From the NCBI GenBank assembly GCA_020832545.1, contig JAFIEK010000036.1:1-38758 (forward strand): a stretch of DNA of 38,758 nt. The letters are read 5' to 3'. Below the pieces are notes generated by a model. That model did not search any database. It was not told where the DNA came from and saw nothing but the letters and a program-made list of their open reading frames with translations. The stretch is from Pararhodobacter sp. GTDB taxonomy: Bacteria; Pseudomonadota; Alphaproteobacteria; Rhodobacterales; Rhodobacteraceae. Position 1 is the stretch's first letter. Every line of letters begins with the position of its first letter. A program made the translations under genes and the position numbers. Positions 1 through 10,295 of this stretch are shown piece after piece.

Positions 1-40
1 GTGAATTGGCCGAGAGGCCAAGAGGGGGGCAGCGCCCCCC
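1..40. repeat. Palindromic intergenic repeat, copy A (truncated by window edge)
   Basis: Two adjacent hairpins are visible: TTGGCC/GGCCAA (6-11 with 16-21, loop GAGA) and GGGGGGC/GCCCCCC (24-30 with 34-40). The same order of blocks recurs at 10710-10794 on the opposite strand and in diverged form at 25035-25126 and 29265-29405. It lies just downstream of the gyrA stop codon, so its hairpins could help end gyrA transcription, although no T-run follows on the minus strand. Confidence 0.7.
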
Positions 41-61
41 TTCCTGAGTATCCGCAGGCCC

Positions 62-2788
62 TCAGCCCTCACCCTGTTCGGGCACGCGCGCGACCGAGAC
101 CACGAATTCACCGCCGCCGGTGTTGAACACCTTCACCCCGCCCGCAGAGCGTGAGCGGAAGCTGATCTGATCCACCGGCACTCGGATCGACTGCCCGGTG
201 GAGGTGGCGAGCATGATCTGGTCGCTCTGATCGACCGGGAAGCTGGCCACAAGGGGGCCACCGCGCATGGCCTTGTCCATCGCCATCACGCCCTGACCCC
301 CGCGCCCGCGCACCGGATACCCATGCGAGGATGACAGTTTGCCCGCCCCGTTCGACGTGATGGTCAGGATCAGGTCTTCGCGCGCTGACATCTCGGCGTA
401 GCGTTCGGGTGAAAGCTGGCCAGGATCGACGGCAATATCTTCACCAGCCTCCTCAGCGACGTCCTCGTCTTCGCCCTCGGCCTCTTCGGGCGCACCGGCC
501 ATCAGGCGGCGTTGTTTGAGATAGGCGGCACGCTCCTGGGGGTCGGCCTCGAAATGGCGGATCACGGCCATTGAGACCACCAGATCACCCTCGGCCAGCC
601 GGATACCGCGCACACCGGTTGAATCACGACCCTTGAAGATGCGCACTGCCGTCGTGGGAAAGCGGATCGCCCGGCCCAGGGCGGTGACCAGCATCACGTC
701 GTCATCCTCGTCGCAGATGCGGGCGTTCACCAGGCTCACGCCTTCGGGCAATTTCATGGCGATCTTGCCGTTGCGCATGACATTGGTGAAATCACTCAGC
801 GCATTGCGCCGCACATCGCCTTGCGAGGTGGCGAAGACGATCTGCAGGTTCTGCCAGTCTTCTTCAGGGGCATCGACCGGCATGATCGCGGCGATGCTCA
901 CGCCCGGCGGGATCGGCAGAATATTCACGATCGCCTTGCCACGCGCGCTGCGCCCGGCCAGCGGCAGGCGCCAGCATTTCAGCTTGTAGACCATCCCGTC
1001 GGTGGTGAAGAACAGAAGGTTGGTATGGGTGTTGGCCACGAAAAGCGTGGTCACCACATCATCTTCCTTGGTCGACATCGAGCTGAGGCCCTTGCCGCCC
1101 CGGTTCTGGGCGCGGAATTCGGCCAGCGGCGTACGCTTGATATAGCCGCCTGAGGTGATGGTCACCACCATGTCCTCACGCTCGATCAGGTCCTCGTCAT
1201 CCATGTCGCCGGCCCAGTCGACGATCTCGGTGCGGCGCGGGACGGCGAAGGCCTCGCGCACTTCAGCCAGTTCCGCCGAGATGATCGCCATGATCCGTTC
1301 GCGCGAGCGCAGGATATCAAGGTAATCCTTGATCTTGGCGGCCAGCTCTTCCAGCTCGTCGGTGACCTCTTTCACGCCCATCGCGGTCAGGCGTTGCAGA
1401 CGCAGTTCCAGAATGGCGCGGGCCTGAACCTCGGAGAGGTTATAGGTACCGTCGTCGTTCATCGTATGGCTGGGGTCGTCGATCAGCTGGATGTAGGACG
1501 CAATATCATGCGCCGGCCAGCGCCGGGTCATCAGCTTTTCGCGTGCCTCTGCGGGGTCGGCCGAGGCGCGGATGGTGGCCACCACCTCATCGACATTCGA
1601 CACCGCCACGGCAAGCCCGCACAGCACATGGCTGCGTTCGCGCGCCTTGTTCAGTTCAAACGCGGTGCGGCGGGTGACGACCTCTTCACGAAAGCCGATA
1701 AAGGCAGTCAGGAAGTCGCGCAGCGTCAATTGCTCAGGCCGCCCGCCATTGAGCGCCAGCATGTTGCAGCCGAAGGAGGTCTGCATGGGCGTGAAGCGGA
1801 ACAGCTGGTTGAGCACCACATCCGGCGTGGCATCGCGTTTGAGTTCGACGACGACGCGCACGCCCGTGCGGTCGGATTCGTCGGCAACCGCACTGATCCC
1901 TTCGATCCGCTTGTCACGCACAGCCTCGGCGATGCGTTCCACCATCGTGGATTTGTTCACCTGATAGGGGATCTCATCGATGATGATCGCATAACGGTCC
2001 TTGCGCAGCTCTTCGATATGGGTGCGCGCACGGATCACGACAGATCCGCGCCCCTCGATATACGCCTTGCGCGCGCCGGACCGGCCAAGGATCAGCGCGC
2101 CGGTCGGAAAATCCGGGGCCGGGACATATTCCATCAGGTCTTCGGCGGTCAGATCGGGGTTTTCGATCAGTGCCTGCGTGGCATCGATCACCTCGCCCAG
2201 ATTATGCGGCGGAATGTTGGTGGCCATGCCCACAGCGATGCCGCCCGCGCCGTTGACCAGCATGTTTGGAAAACGCGCGGGCAGCACCGTGGGTTCACGG
2301 TCCTTGCCATCATAGTTGTCCTGAAAATTGACCGTGTCCTTGTCGATATCGGCCAGAAGGAAGTTCGCAGGCTTGTCCATACGCACTTCGGTGTAGCGCA
2401 TGGCGGCGGCGGTATCGCCATCCATCGAGCCGAAATTGCCCTGACCATCCAGCAGCTTGAGCGACATGGCGAAGGGCTGCGCCATACGCACCAGCGCGTC
2501 ATAGATCGCGCTGTCACCATGGGGATGGTATTTACCCATCGTGTCCCCGATCGCGCGGGCGGATTTGCGGTAGGCCTTGTCATGCGTGTTGCCTGCCTCG
2601 TGCATCGCGTAAAGGATGCGCCGATGCACGGGTTTCAGACCGTCGCGAAGATCAGGAATCGCGCGGCTGACGATCACGCTCATTGCGTAATCCAAGTACG
2701 AGGCACGCATCTCGTCCACGATCGAAATCGTGGGGCCCAGCGGCTTCTTGTCGTCCATGTCTTCCGGGGTGTCGGGCGTGTCGCTCAC
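62..2788 (-). CDS. gyrA: DNA gyrase subunit A
   Basis: GyrA is the breakage-reunion subunit of the gyrase A2B2 tetramer, which introduces negative supercoils. The N-terminal topoisomerase core is complete. It contains [20 protein letters not shown] and the quinolone-resistance region [15 protein letters not shown] with the usual Ser and Asp, hence a wild-type pattern. The catalytic Tyr is in AAMRYTE, about residue 132. The C-terminal beta-pinwheel carries a GyrA box reading QNRGGKG, one residue off the common QRRGGKG, and an acidic insert (about residues 735-765). A GTG start at 2788 gives 908 aa and has AGAGG five bases upstream. An in-frame GTG at 2815 would add nine residues but has no clear ribosome site. 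It is divergent from the stress-protein gene. Family assignment is certain; the exact start is less so. Confidence 0.98.
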   Translation of the reverse strand: MSDTPDTPEDMDDKKPLGPTISIVDEMRASYLDYAMSVIVSRAIPDLRDGLKPVHRRILYAMHEAGNTHDKAYRKSARAIGDTMGKYHPHGDSAIYDALVRMAQPFAMSLKLLDGQGNFGSMDGDTAAAMRYTEVRMDKPANFLLADIDKDTVNFQDNYDGKDREPTVLPARFPNMLVNGAGGIAVGMATNIPPHNLGEVIDATQALIENPDLTAEDLMEYVPAPDFPTGALILGRSGARKAYIEGRGSVVIRARTHIEELRKDRYAIIIDEIPYQVNKSTMVERIAEAVRDKRIEGISAVADESDRTGVRVVVELKRDATPDVVLNQLFRFTPMQTSFGCNMLALNGGRPEQLTLRDFLTAFIGFREEVVTRRTAFELNKARERSHVLCGLAVAVSNVDEVVATIRASADPAEAREKLMTRRWPAHDIASYIQLIDDPSHTMNDDGTYNLSEVQARAILELRLQRLTAMGVKEVTDELEELAAKIKDYLDILRSRERIMAIISAELAEVREAFAVPRRTEIVDWAGDMDDEDLIEREDMVVTITSGGYIKRTPLAEFRAQNRGGKGLSSMSTKEDDVVTTLFVANTHTNLLFFTTDGMVYKLKCWRLPLAGRSARGKAIVNILPIPPGVSIAAIMPVDAPEEDWQNLQIVFATSQGDVRRNALSDFTNVMRNGKIAMKLPEGVSLVNARICDEDDDVMLVTALGRAIRFPTTAVRIFKGRDSTGVRGIRLAEGDLVVSMAVIRHFEADPQERAAYLKQRRLMAGAPEEAEGEDEDVAEEAGEDIAVDPGQLSPERYAEMSAREDLILTITSNGAGKLSSSHGYPVRGRGGQGVMAMDKAMRGGPLVASFPVDQSDQIMLATSTGQSIRVPVDQISFRSRSAGGVKVFNTGGGEFVVSVARVPEQGEG

Positions 2789-2878
2789 CGGGGCCTCTTT
2801 GTGTTGCAAATCCACAAGATTTTGTTGCCCCCTTATAGCCGAACCCCACCAGCGGACGCAATGGCAGGGGGCAATTGC

Positions 2879-2892
2879 ATGACCTGAATCAA
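2879..2892 (+). promoter_or_regulatory. FNR/FnrL-type binding site upstream of the stress protein gene
   Basis: ATGACCTGAATCAA matches the FNR consensus TTGAY-N4-RTCAA at 9 of 10 defined positions. Its centre (2885.5) lies 41.5 bases from a start point near 2927 predicted by a TAGCAT -10 element at 2916-2921, which is the standard spacing for FNR activation. The gene start is at 2946. Known: FNR-family regulators control universal stress genes in related bacteria. Binding here is inferred. Confidence 0.6.
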
Positions 2893-2945
2893 TGGAGAAA
2901 CGTGTTCATCCGGGGTAGCATGGTGAAAAGCAACGGAGGTTTGCC

Positions 2946-3347
2946 ATGTACAAGACCATTCTCGTCCCTATCGCCTATGAAGCCGGACATGATGCCAAGG
3001 CCGAACTGGCCGCAGCACAAAAGCTGGCCGCCCCCGGCGCCAGCATCACGCTGCTGCATGTGATGGACCCGGTGCCGTTCTTTGCCATCGACTACATGCC
3101 TGAAGGGTATCGCGACGAACTGGTGCAGGCCATCCGCGCGGATCTGCAACGCCAGGCCGACAAGCTGCAGGATGGACAGGTGGTGGTGATCGAAGGCGAT
3201 GCCGCGCGCGAAATCCTTGACTGGGCGCAAGGCAATGCGGTCGATTGCATCGTGTTGGCCACCCACCGCTCGGATACCAGCCTTTATGGCTCTACCGCCG
3301 CGCGCGTGGTGCGATATGCGCCTTGTGCGGTTCATCTGCTGCGCTAG
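2946..3347 (+). CDS. Universal stress protein, UspA family
   Basis: A single-domain Usp protein of 133 aa, normal for the family. It opens with MYKTILVPI, the usual first beta strand, has LLHVMDP in strand two, and ends with the core DCIVLATHRSDTSLYGSTA...APCAVHLLR. The Gly-rich nucleotide-binding stretch is only partly kept: ATHRSDTSLYGS has the terminal G-S but not the earlier glycines, so ATP binding is uncertain. The start is firm, with GGAGG six bases upstream of ATG. The FNR-type site upstream suggests induction under low oxygen. The next gene starts 25 bases downstream on the same strand and may be cotranscribed. Confidence 0.93.
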   Translation: MYKTILVPIAYEAGHDAKAELAAAQKLAAPGASITLLHVMDPVPFFAIDYMPEGYRDELVQAIRADLQRQADKLQDGQVVVIEGDAAREILDWAQGNAVDCIVLATHRSDTSLYGSTAARVVRYAPCAVHLLR

Positions 3348-3372
3348 ACTGCGCAAGAACCGGAGAGCCACC

Positions 3373-3762
3373 ATGCCTGTTTTGAAGTATCTCATCACGG
3401 CCATGGTGCTCGCCATGGCCCCGTTGACCGCCAGTGCCCAGAACCTGATCGGCTCGTATGTGACTTATATCGGCTGGGAGGATCTGCACAATTCGAACGG
3501 CCAGCGGCTGGGCGAATACTGGCAGATCCTGCGGCAGGACCGGGCCAATTTCCACCGCTTCAACATCCGCCATCAGGGCGATGAGTGGGATCCGTTCTTT
3601 GCCGATCCGGGCAACCGCGCCACGCTGGAGCAACTGGTGCGCAACAGCCGCACGGACCCCTATACCCGGCGGATGATCGTTCAGGGGAATGTTCCCGTCT
3701 TTGTCGAGATCTTCGGTCAGGGCAGCCGGATCACGGCGGTGCGGGTGCAGGTGCCGGGCTAA
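3373..3762 (+). CDS. Small secreted hypothetical protein
   Basis: A 129-aa protein of a family I do not recognise. It begins with a clear Sec signal peptide: MPVLKYLITAMVLAMAPLTA, then a predicted cut after ASA-Q (about residue 23). The mature part has no further membrane segment. It carries aromatic-rich YVTYIGWEDLHNSNG and a C-terminal strand ITAVRVQVPG, and contains no cysteine, so it is probably a small periplasmic beta-rich protein. I chose ATG 3373 because it gives an intact signal peptide and has GGAGA eight bases before it. A longer reading from 3199 would run through the preceding stress gene and is unlikely. Confidence 0.75.
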   Translation: MPVLKYLITAMVLAMAPLTASAQNLIGSYVTYIGWEDLHNSNGQRLGEYWQILRQDRANFHRFNIRHQGDEWDPFFADPGNRATLEQLVRNSRTDPYTRRMIVQGNVPVFVEIFGQGSRITAVRVQVPG

Positions 3763-3767
3763 AGGGG

Positions 3768-4277
3768 TCAGCGCAGGCGAAAAAGCACGGCAAGCAGCGC
3801 CAGTGCTTCACGCGGAATGTGGCGCAGCCATTGTCGTGGGCCGATGGCTTGTCGGGGCGGGCAGTCGGTTTGCACATGCAGGCCAAGCTGACGCGCGATC
3901 AGCCGGGCGCGCGGGGCATGATAGGGATCAGTGACAAGGATCACGGCGCCGGGGTTCAACCGGTCCAGAAGTGGCTGCGCATAACGCAGGTTTGTGCGGG
4001 TGCAGGCTGAGCGGTCCTCGTTGATCAGCGCGGCCTGCGGCACACCCTCGGCCCGGCAGAGCGCGGCAATGACATGGGCTTCGCTGGGGGGATGCGCGCC
4101 CAACCCGCCACACCCGATGATCACATCCACCTTACCCGCATGCCATAGCCCCGCCGCATGCCGCGCCCGCCGCGCAAGCGTCGGCGACGGCACGCCGCCG
4201 TGCCAGACGGCGGCGCCCAGAACCACGGCAACGCGCGGGCGGGCAGGGGCGGTGCCGGTCTCAGGACAGGTGTGCAT
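3768..4277 (-). CDS. YdcF/SanA/ElyC family (DUF218) protein
   Basis: The 169-aa product has the DUF218 signature: AVVLGAAVWHGGVPSPTLARR near the start, IIGCGGLGAHPPSEA, then NEDRSACTRTNLRYAQPLL and VILVTDPYHAPRARLIARQLG. In this family the conserved Glu/Ser-Thr-N and DPYH motifs line one putative active site. Members act in envelope metabolism, but the reaction is not settled. It lacks the N-terminal membrane segments of ElyC and so is the short, YdcF-like form. The start is uncertain: ATG 4277 is preferred, while an in-frame GTG at 4316 would add 13 residues without a ribosome site. It ends five bases from the convergent secreted-protein gene. Confidence 0.85.
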   Translation of the reverse strand: MHTCPETGTAPARPRVAVVLGAAVWHGGVPSPTLARRARHAAGLWHAGKVDVIIGCGGLGAHPPSEAHVIAALCRAEGVPQAALINEDRSACTRTNLRYAQPLLDRLNPGAVILVTDPYHAPRARLIARQLGLHVQTDCPPRQAIGPRQWLRHIPREALALLAVLFRLR

Positions 4278-4438
4278 GGCACAGCCATAGCCTGCCCGGC
4301 CTGCCCGTTCCAGCACCGCTTTTGTCAGCCTGCATGGGTGAGTGATAACAATTTGTTTTCATTGATTTTTAAAACAGATCAGGCAGATTTGTATCAGGCG
4401 CATTGCGCCTTGGGGCAACCAACTGCGGGCTTGATGAC

Positions 4439-4723
4439 ATGGAACGACAGGCAACTGACCACAGCGAAACCGAACTGATGCTGAAGGGCTATGGGCTGAC
4501 CACGGCAGAATTCTACTACCGCCTGCCGGATTACCGCCATGTGCTCAACAGCTATATCTGGCAGGATTACGATCTGGCGCCAGACTATCCGCGACTGTTC
4601 GATTTCATCGAATTCTGGCAACGCGAGATCGAGGGGCCGTTGCACTCGGTCCGTTTTACCCACCGCAAACTGATCGGGCCGGGGGAATGGCGCAACTGCG
4701 TGGGCGAATGGCTTTTGCATTAG
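4439..4723 (+). CDS. Usg family protein
   Basis: A 94-aa protein of the Usg-like family, small alphaproteobacterial proteins first noted next to trp or aspartate-family genes and of unknown biochemical function. The family signature fills most of the chain: LKGYGLTTAEFYYRLPDY, YIWQDYDLAPDYPRL, FWQREIEGPLHSVRF, HRKLIGPGEWR. There is no signal peptide or membrane segment, so it is probably cytosolic. ATG 4439 is chosen because the family begins shortly before LKGYGLTTA. An upstream in-frame ATG at 4403 would add 12 residues that do not look conserved. No trp genes lie nearby in this window. Confidence 0.85.
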   Translation: MERQATDHSETELMLKGYGLTTAEFYYRLPDYRHVLNSYIWQDYDLAPDYPRLFDFIEFWQREIEGPLHSVRFTHRKLIGPGEWRNCVGEWLLH

Positions 4724-4747
4724 TGTTCGCCACCAAGCATAGGGTAC

Positions 4748-4779
4748 CCGACGACGGCTTTGAGCCCCGCTATCGTCGG
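4748..4779. terminator. Hairpin between convergent genes (possible bidirectional terminator)
   Basis: CCGACGA (4748-4754) pairs with TCGTCGG (4773-4779), and GGCT/AGCC can pair inside the loop. It lies in the 73-base gap between the Usg gene and the convergent TetR gene. No T-run follows on either strand, so intrinsic termination is only possible, not shown. Confidence 0.35.
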
Positions 4780-4796
4780 ACTTGCTCCACGCCGAG

Positions 4797-5432
4797 CTAA
4801 TCGTCCGGGCGTTCCGCTTGGACCGCGCCGACCTGGACGCTTCCGGCAGTGAGACCACCGATCACCAATCCCATCAAGGTCTGCAAGCCTGCCTCCTGAT
4901 CCACTCCGGCCTTTGTCGCCGCTTCGACATGCGCGGGATGAACAAACACTGTGAAGGCGTCGCGGACGGCGGCTGCAGCCGCGTCGAGGTCCATCGTGGC
5001 GAACTCCCCCCGCGCGATGCCGTCGGCGAGGATGAGGCGGAGGAGGCCGGTCATGCGGCGTGCATAGTTCGAAATGAGGTCCGGGCGTTCCTCTACGATG
5101 CGCCGATACAGGGCGTGCATCTCGGGATCGTCGGCGAGTTTGACGCGCTTGCTCCGGTGGAGCGTCAGGACAAGCCCTGCCAACCGCTCGGCAGCCGGAG
5201 CATCCGCCTTGACGAAGGTTTCGGCAAGCGCGGCTTCCTCGGCCATCGTCAAGGCGGCGAGGGCGTCGAAGATTTCGGCTTTGGACCGGAAGTGTCGGTA
5301 AATCGCTGAATGCGAAAGGCCCATGGCCTGGGCGATATCGACCACGTTTGTCTTCGCTCCACCAAAGCGGCGGATCAGGTCCCTGGCTGTTTCCAGGATG
5401 CGGTCGCGTGGTTCAGAGGCGTGGTTTTTCAT
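4797..5432 (-). CDS. TetR/AcrR family transcriptional regulator
   Basis: A 211-aa regulator. The N-terminal TetR domain has RDRILETARDLIRRFG (helix 1) and the helix-turn-helix VVDIAQAMGLSHSAIYRHFRSKAEIFDAL (about residues 28-56). The rest is an all-helical ligand-binding and dimer domain with no recognisable specificity. ATG 5432 begins MKNHASEPRDRIL, as usual for the family; the frame stays open to 5555 but would cross the divergent promoter. It is divergent from the epimerase gene with a 116-base gap, the classic layout for a TetR repressor controlling its neighbour and itself. The ligand is unknown. Confidence 0.92.
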   Translation of the reverse strand: MKNHASEPRDRILETARDLIRRFGGAKTNVVDIAQAMGLSHSAIYRHFRSKAEIFDALAALTMAEEAALAETFVKADAPAAERLAGLVLTLHRSKRVKLADDPEMHALYRRIVEERPDLISNYARRMTGLLRLILADGIARGEFATMDLDAAAAAVRDAFTVFVHPAHVEAATKAGVDQEAGLQTLMGLVIGGLTAGSVQVGAVQAERPDD

Positions 5433-5467
5433 GCAAAAAGGTCTAGGGCAAGTATAGGCAGAACGCA

Positions 5468-5515
5468 ACATGTAACAGATTTCATTTTTTGTATTGTGTA
5501 GCAAAACCACATGTG
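5468..5515. promoter_or_regulatory. Divergent promoter region with two ACATGT sites, candidate TetR operators
   Basis: The gap between the TetR gene and the epimerase gene is AT-rich, unlike its surroundings. It holds ACATGT at 5468-5473 and the perfect palindrome CACATGTG at 5508-5515. The two centres are 41 bases apart and flank the AT-rich tract at 5477-5506. Placement between divergent genes suggests operator function, but no footprint-like long palindrome is present, so this is inference. Confidence 0.4.
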
Positions 5516-5521
5516 CGATGT

Positions 5522-5543
5522 AGCTCCTGCAAGCAAAGGAGCT
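5522..5543 (+). promoter_or_regulatory. Hairpin masking the epimerase ribosome-binding site
   Basis: AGCTCCT (5522-5528) and AGGAGCT (5537-5543) form a perfect 7-bp stem with an 8-base loop. The right arm contains the AAGGAG ribosome-binding site of the epimerase gene (ATG 5549). If this region is transcribed, the hairpin would hide the site. The pairing is seen; any regulatory role is inferred. Confidence 0.45.
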
Positions 5544-5548
5544 CCGCC

Positions 5549-6625
5549 ATGACACCGATTTCCGACAGTCCCACCCGCCGCACCGCCCTCGTCACCGGAG
5601 GATCCGGATTCGTCGGTGGCCATCTCATCGCGCGCCTGCTCAAGACCGGCTGGCAGGTCCGCGGGATCGGCCGGTCGGGCTCGAGCCGCTCCGCCGTTGC
5701 TGCGCTGGGGGCCGAGCCGCGCGAGGCTGACCTCGCCAACGCTGACGCGCTCGAGCGCGCGATGGAGGGGGTGGACACGGTTTTCCACGTTGCGGCGCAT
5801 TTCAAGCTCTGGGGTCCGCTCCGGGTATTTCGGGCCATGAATGTCGATGGCACCCGCAATGTGGTGACTGCGGCCGAGCGCGCGGGTGTCAGGCGCGTCG
5901 TCTATGTCAGCGCCGCCGCCGTCGTCATGGGACATCCCCAGCCGCAGCACCGTGTGACCGAGGACCTCCCTTTGCAACGGATGGGATTTGCTCCCTACTC
6001 CGCCAGCAAGGCCGACGCCGAAGAACTCCTGCGGGCGGCAAGCGGACGCCGCAAAGGCTTCTCGACCGTCGCGATCCGCCCGCCCATGATCTGGGGGCCG
6101 GACATGCCGATGCTCGACCATATGGTGGAGACGGTGAAGGCCGGGCAGTTCCGCTGGGTGGCGGGCGGTGGGCAAACCATGTCAACCTGTCATGTCGACA
6201 ATCTGTGCCACGCGCTGATCCTGGCGGCCGACCAGGGAAAGGACGGTGCCGCCTATTTCGTGTCCGACAGTGTCGACACAACCCTGAAGTCCTTCCTGTC
6301 ACGCCTTCTGGCGACCCGCGGCGTCCAGCCGGATGATCGCGGCGTGCCCTTCCGGTTCGCCTGGACGATCGCGGGCATCATGGGCGCGGTCTGGCGCCTG
6401 CTGCGCCTGAAGGGCGAGCCGCCACTCACCCGGCAAATGCTGCGGCTGATGGGCAAGGACTTCACGGTCGACATCTCGCGGGCGCGGAAAGACCTTGGCT
6501 ACGGGCCGGTCCTGTCGCCCGAAGACGGGTTGCGCCTGATGGCACAGCCCGCCTTTCATGTCCGCGACAGCACCAGTGCAACCGGGTCGCACCATGACGC
6601 CCTGAACGCTCGGGCTGAAGCATGA
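5549..6625 (+). CDS. NAD(P)-dependent epimerase/dehydratase (extended SDR)
   Basis: A 358-aa extended short-chain dehydrogenase. The Rossmann motif TGGSGFVGG is at residues 16-24, the strand VDTVFHVAAH follows, and the catalytic pair YSASK has Tyr150 and Lys154 with an upstream SAAAVV serine. IRPPMIWGP is the usual proline-rich substrate loop. It resembles the dihydroflavonol reductase and 3-beta-hydroxysteroid dehydrogenase-like branch; the substrate cannot be read from sequence. ATG 5549 has AAAGGAG seven bases upstream. The stop overlaps the next start in ATGA, so the two are translationally coupled. The divergent TetR gene is the likely regulator. Confidence 0.9.
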   Translation: MTPISDSPTRRTALVTGGSGFVGGHLIARLLKTGWQVRGIGRSGSSRSAVAALGAEPREADLANADALERAMEGVDTVFHVAAHFKLWGPLRVFRAMNVDGTRNVVTAAERAGVRRVVYVSAAAVVMGHPQPQHRVTEDLPLQRMGFAPYSASKADAEELLRAASGRRKGFSTVAIRPPMIWGPDMPMLDHMVETVKAGQFRWVAGGGQTMSTCHVDNLCHALILAADQGKDGAAYFVSDSVDTTLKSFLSRLLATRGVQPDDRGVPFRFAWTIAGIMGAVWRLLRLKGEPPLTRQMLRLMGKDFTVDISRARKDLGYGPVLSPEDGLRLMAQPAFHVRDSTSATGSHHDALNARAEA

Positions 6626-7218
6626 GCGCGCCCGCGCAATCGCTGCAGGCAGGCGACACGGCGCGCTTCCTGCGGGCGTGGCTGGCCGACCCCTTGGCCA
6701 TCGCAGCGGTTGCACCGTCCGGACGGACGCTGGCGCGCATGATGACCGCAGGGATCGGGCCCGAAACCGGCCCAGTTATCGAACTCGGCCCCGGAACGGG
6801 CGTCTTCACGCGGGCGTTGCTGTCCCGAAGGGTCGCGCCCGATAATCTCTTGCTCATCGAGCGTTCGCCGGCCTTCACTCTGCTTCTGCGCGAAAGATTT
6901 CCGGATCTGGATATCGTCTGCGACTTCGCGCAAAGGTTAGACGACCATGCCAGAGCGCGGCTTCCGGACGCTCCCGGCGCAATCGTCTCGGGCCTGCCGC
7001 TTTTGGCGATGTCGAGGTCGGACCAGCGCGAGATCCTGAACGCAGCCTTCAGCGCCATGCGCTCCGGCGGATCCTTCATCCAGTTCACCTACGGACACGT
7101 CCCGCCAGTGGACAAGGGCGTGGCGAGGGGACTGGGGCTGAGGTTCGACTGCCTTGGCCGCACACTCCGTAACCTGCCGCCAGCCTCCGTCTACTCAATC
7201 CGTCGCATCGCTACTTGA
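6622..7218 (+). CDS. SAM-dependent methyltransferase, phospholipid N-methyltransferase (PmtA)-like
   Basis: A 198-aa class I methyltransferase. FLRAWLADPLAIAAVAPSGR near the N terminus and the SAM-binding motif VIELGPGTGVFTRALL (residues 52-67) match the PmtA-type phosphatidylethanolamine methyltransferase family. The acidic residue of motif II is in LLIERSP, and IVSGLPLLAM takes the place of motif IV. Known PmtA enzymes make phosphatidylcholine, but this family also includes rRNA-dimethylase-like relatives, so the substrate is unproved. It overlaps the epimerase stop by four bases. With the epimerase and TetR genes it forms a self-contained regulated cassette. Confidence 0.82.
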   Translation: MSAPAQSLQAGDTARFLRAWLADPLAIAAVAPSGRTLARMMTAGIGPETGPVIELGPGTGVFTRALLSRRVAPDNLLLIERSPAFTLLLRERFPDLDIVCDFAQRLDDHARARLPDAPGAIVSGLPLLAMSRSDQREILNAAFSAMRSGGSFIQFTYGHVPPVDKGVARGLGLRFDCLGRTLRNLPPASVYSIRRIAT

Positions 7219-7581
7219 CGAAGACAGTTCAATCCTGGGCGCACGAGCGATCTGAGGACCGCGCTCGACGCGCTCACATAACCGGAAACCGGCCACCCCT
7301 ACGACTCTCTCCTTGAGTGAGAGGCAGGTAAGCTCAATATGCCAAGGATCGATTTCCGCCCACCACGTCTGTGATGCCGGAAGCGCAAAGGATTTCTTGC
7401 TAGTGCAGCGAACGACGGGAACGTCCGCAAACCGGTCTCCCGCAATTTTGTCCGTGCAGACAAAACCGAGACAGCGGGGAGCGCGAGCCGATGGTCAGGT
7501 GGCAGACACCTGATCAGAGGGCAGGTTGAACCATGACTCCTGACCCTGCCCCGAACCGGCCAGCGGGGGCGCGTTTGTTGG
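7219..7581. other. Gene-free gap with two short perfect inverted repeats
   Basis: No credible gene is seen in these 363 bases; open frames on both strands are short and of random composition. Two perfect inverted repeats are present: TTTTGTC/GACAAAA (7446-7452 with 7459-7465, 6-base loop) and TCAGGTG/CACCTGA (7495-7501 with 7507-7513, 5-base loop). Neither is followed by a T-run. The gap marks the right end of the TetR-epimerase-methyltransferase cassette and could be decayed sequence left by its insertion. Confidence 0.5.
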
Positions 7582-7893
7582 TCAGTGCGTCCAGACCTGA
7601 CGGCGGTTGGTCGAGAAGTTTTCGGCATAGCCGCCGGGCCGGATATTGGCGGCCCGTGGCTTGGGCTGGATCACGATATACTTGATCCCACGCGCTTCGG
7701 CAAAGGCCTCGGCCTCTGCCTGGGTGGCGAAGCGCAGCCGCACCTGGCTCTGGGTGTCGCCTGAACTTGTCCAGCCCATCAAGGGATCGGTTTCACGGGC
7801 CTCGGCAGGGGCGAATTCCAACAACCAGTCCCGGGTTCCGGCGGTGCCGGATTGCATTGTGTTGCGGGCGGGGCGGTAGATACGGGCACGCAT
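7582..7893 (-). CDS. NADH dehydrogenase (complex I) accessory subunit, NDUFS4/18 kDa type
   Basis: A 103-aa protein of the ETC complex I conserved-region family, the bacterial counterpart of mitochondrial NDUFS4. It opens with [20 protein letters not shown], followed by WLLEFAPAE, the signature [19 protein letters not shown], and [13 protein letters not shown], ending in the conserved YAENF...RRQVWTH. Alphaproteobacterial complex I carries this subunit at the junction of the Q and N modules on the cytoplasmic side, where it stabilises assembly. It is usually encoded away from the nuo operon, as here. ATG 7893 has GGAGA upstream. It is divergent from uvrB. Confidence 0.9.
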   Translation of the reverse strand: MRARIYRPARNTMQSGTAGTRDWLLEFAPAEARETDPLMGWTSSGDTQSQVRLRFATQAEAEAFAEARGIKYIVIQPKPRAANIRPGGYAENFSTNRRQVWTH

Positions 7894-7962
7894 GGGTTGG
7901 TCTCCGATTGCTTTGATGCTTTATCGCGAAAACGTGCAGGGCTGGCAAGGGTGCGAAAAGGG

Positions 7963-7977
7963 GAACAAACGCGGCAC
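7963..7977. promoter_or_regulatory. Degenerate SOS box in the uvrB promoter region
   Basis: GAAC-N7-GCAC differs at one base from the alphaproteobacterial LexA site GAAC-N7-GAAC (GTTC-N7-GTTC on the other strand). It lies 74 bases upstream of the uvrB start, and uvr genes are usual SOS members. The mismatch makes it a candidate only; compare the perfect box before uvrD at 16133-16147. Confidence 0.35.
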
Positions 7978-8050
7978 ATTTGCTGCGGCAAAGGGTTGCA
8001 TCCGCCCGCCAATCCCCCACATTGTTGCACAAGCCAAGGAGGGCCCGCCC

Positions 8051-10240
<2,190 letters not shown>

Positions 10241-10260
10241 GCTGACCGGCCCCTGAGAAC

Positions 10261-10294
10261 ACAAAACGCCGGCCCCGAGGGACCGGCGTTTTGT
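10261..10294. terminator. Bidirectional terminator between uvrB and tRNA-Gly
   Basis: ACAAAACGCCGG (10261-10272) pairs perfectly with CCGGCGTTTTGT (10283-10294), a 12-bp stem with a 10-base loop. Each arm ends in a run of A or T, so a U-tract is produced on both strands. It stops uvrB from the left and the tRNA, whose 3' end is two bases away, from the right. Confidence 0.9.
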
Positions 10295-10295
10295 C

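Noticed and set aside
1394-2887. Long open frame antisense to gyrA (497 aa)
   Set aside because: His/Arg/Gly/Gln-rich product with no family features, entirely opposite a certain gene. Typical of open antisense frames in GC-rich codon usage. The same holds for long frames opposite pyc, ftsI, murE, mraY and the RND permease.
4338-4353. Sequence resembling the E. coli lac operator (GTGAG-TGATAACAATT)
   Set aside because: No LacI-type gene or sugar genes are near, the match has a missing base in the centre, and the AT-rich patch is short. Chance similarity is likelier.
7313-7513. Possible 66-aa gene in the gap after the methyltransferase
   Set aside because: No ribosome-binding site, no conserved motif, composition like non-coding sequence in other frames. 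At best a decayed remnant.
7299-7628. Possible 109-aa minus-strand gene overlapping the complex I subunit
   Set aside because: It runs through the end of a well-supported gene and gives an Arg/Ser/Pro-rich product without family features.
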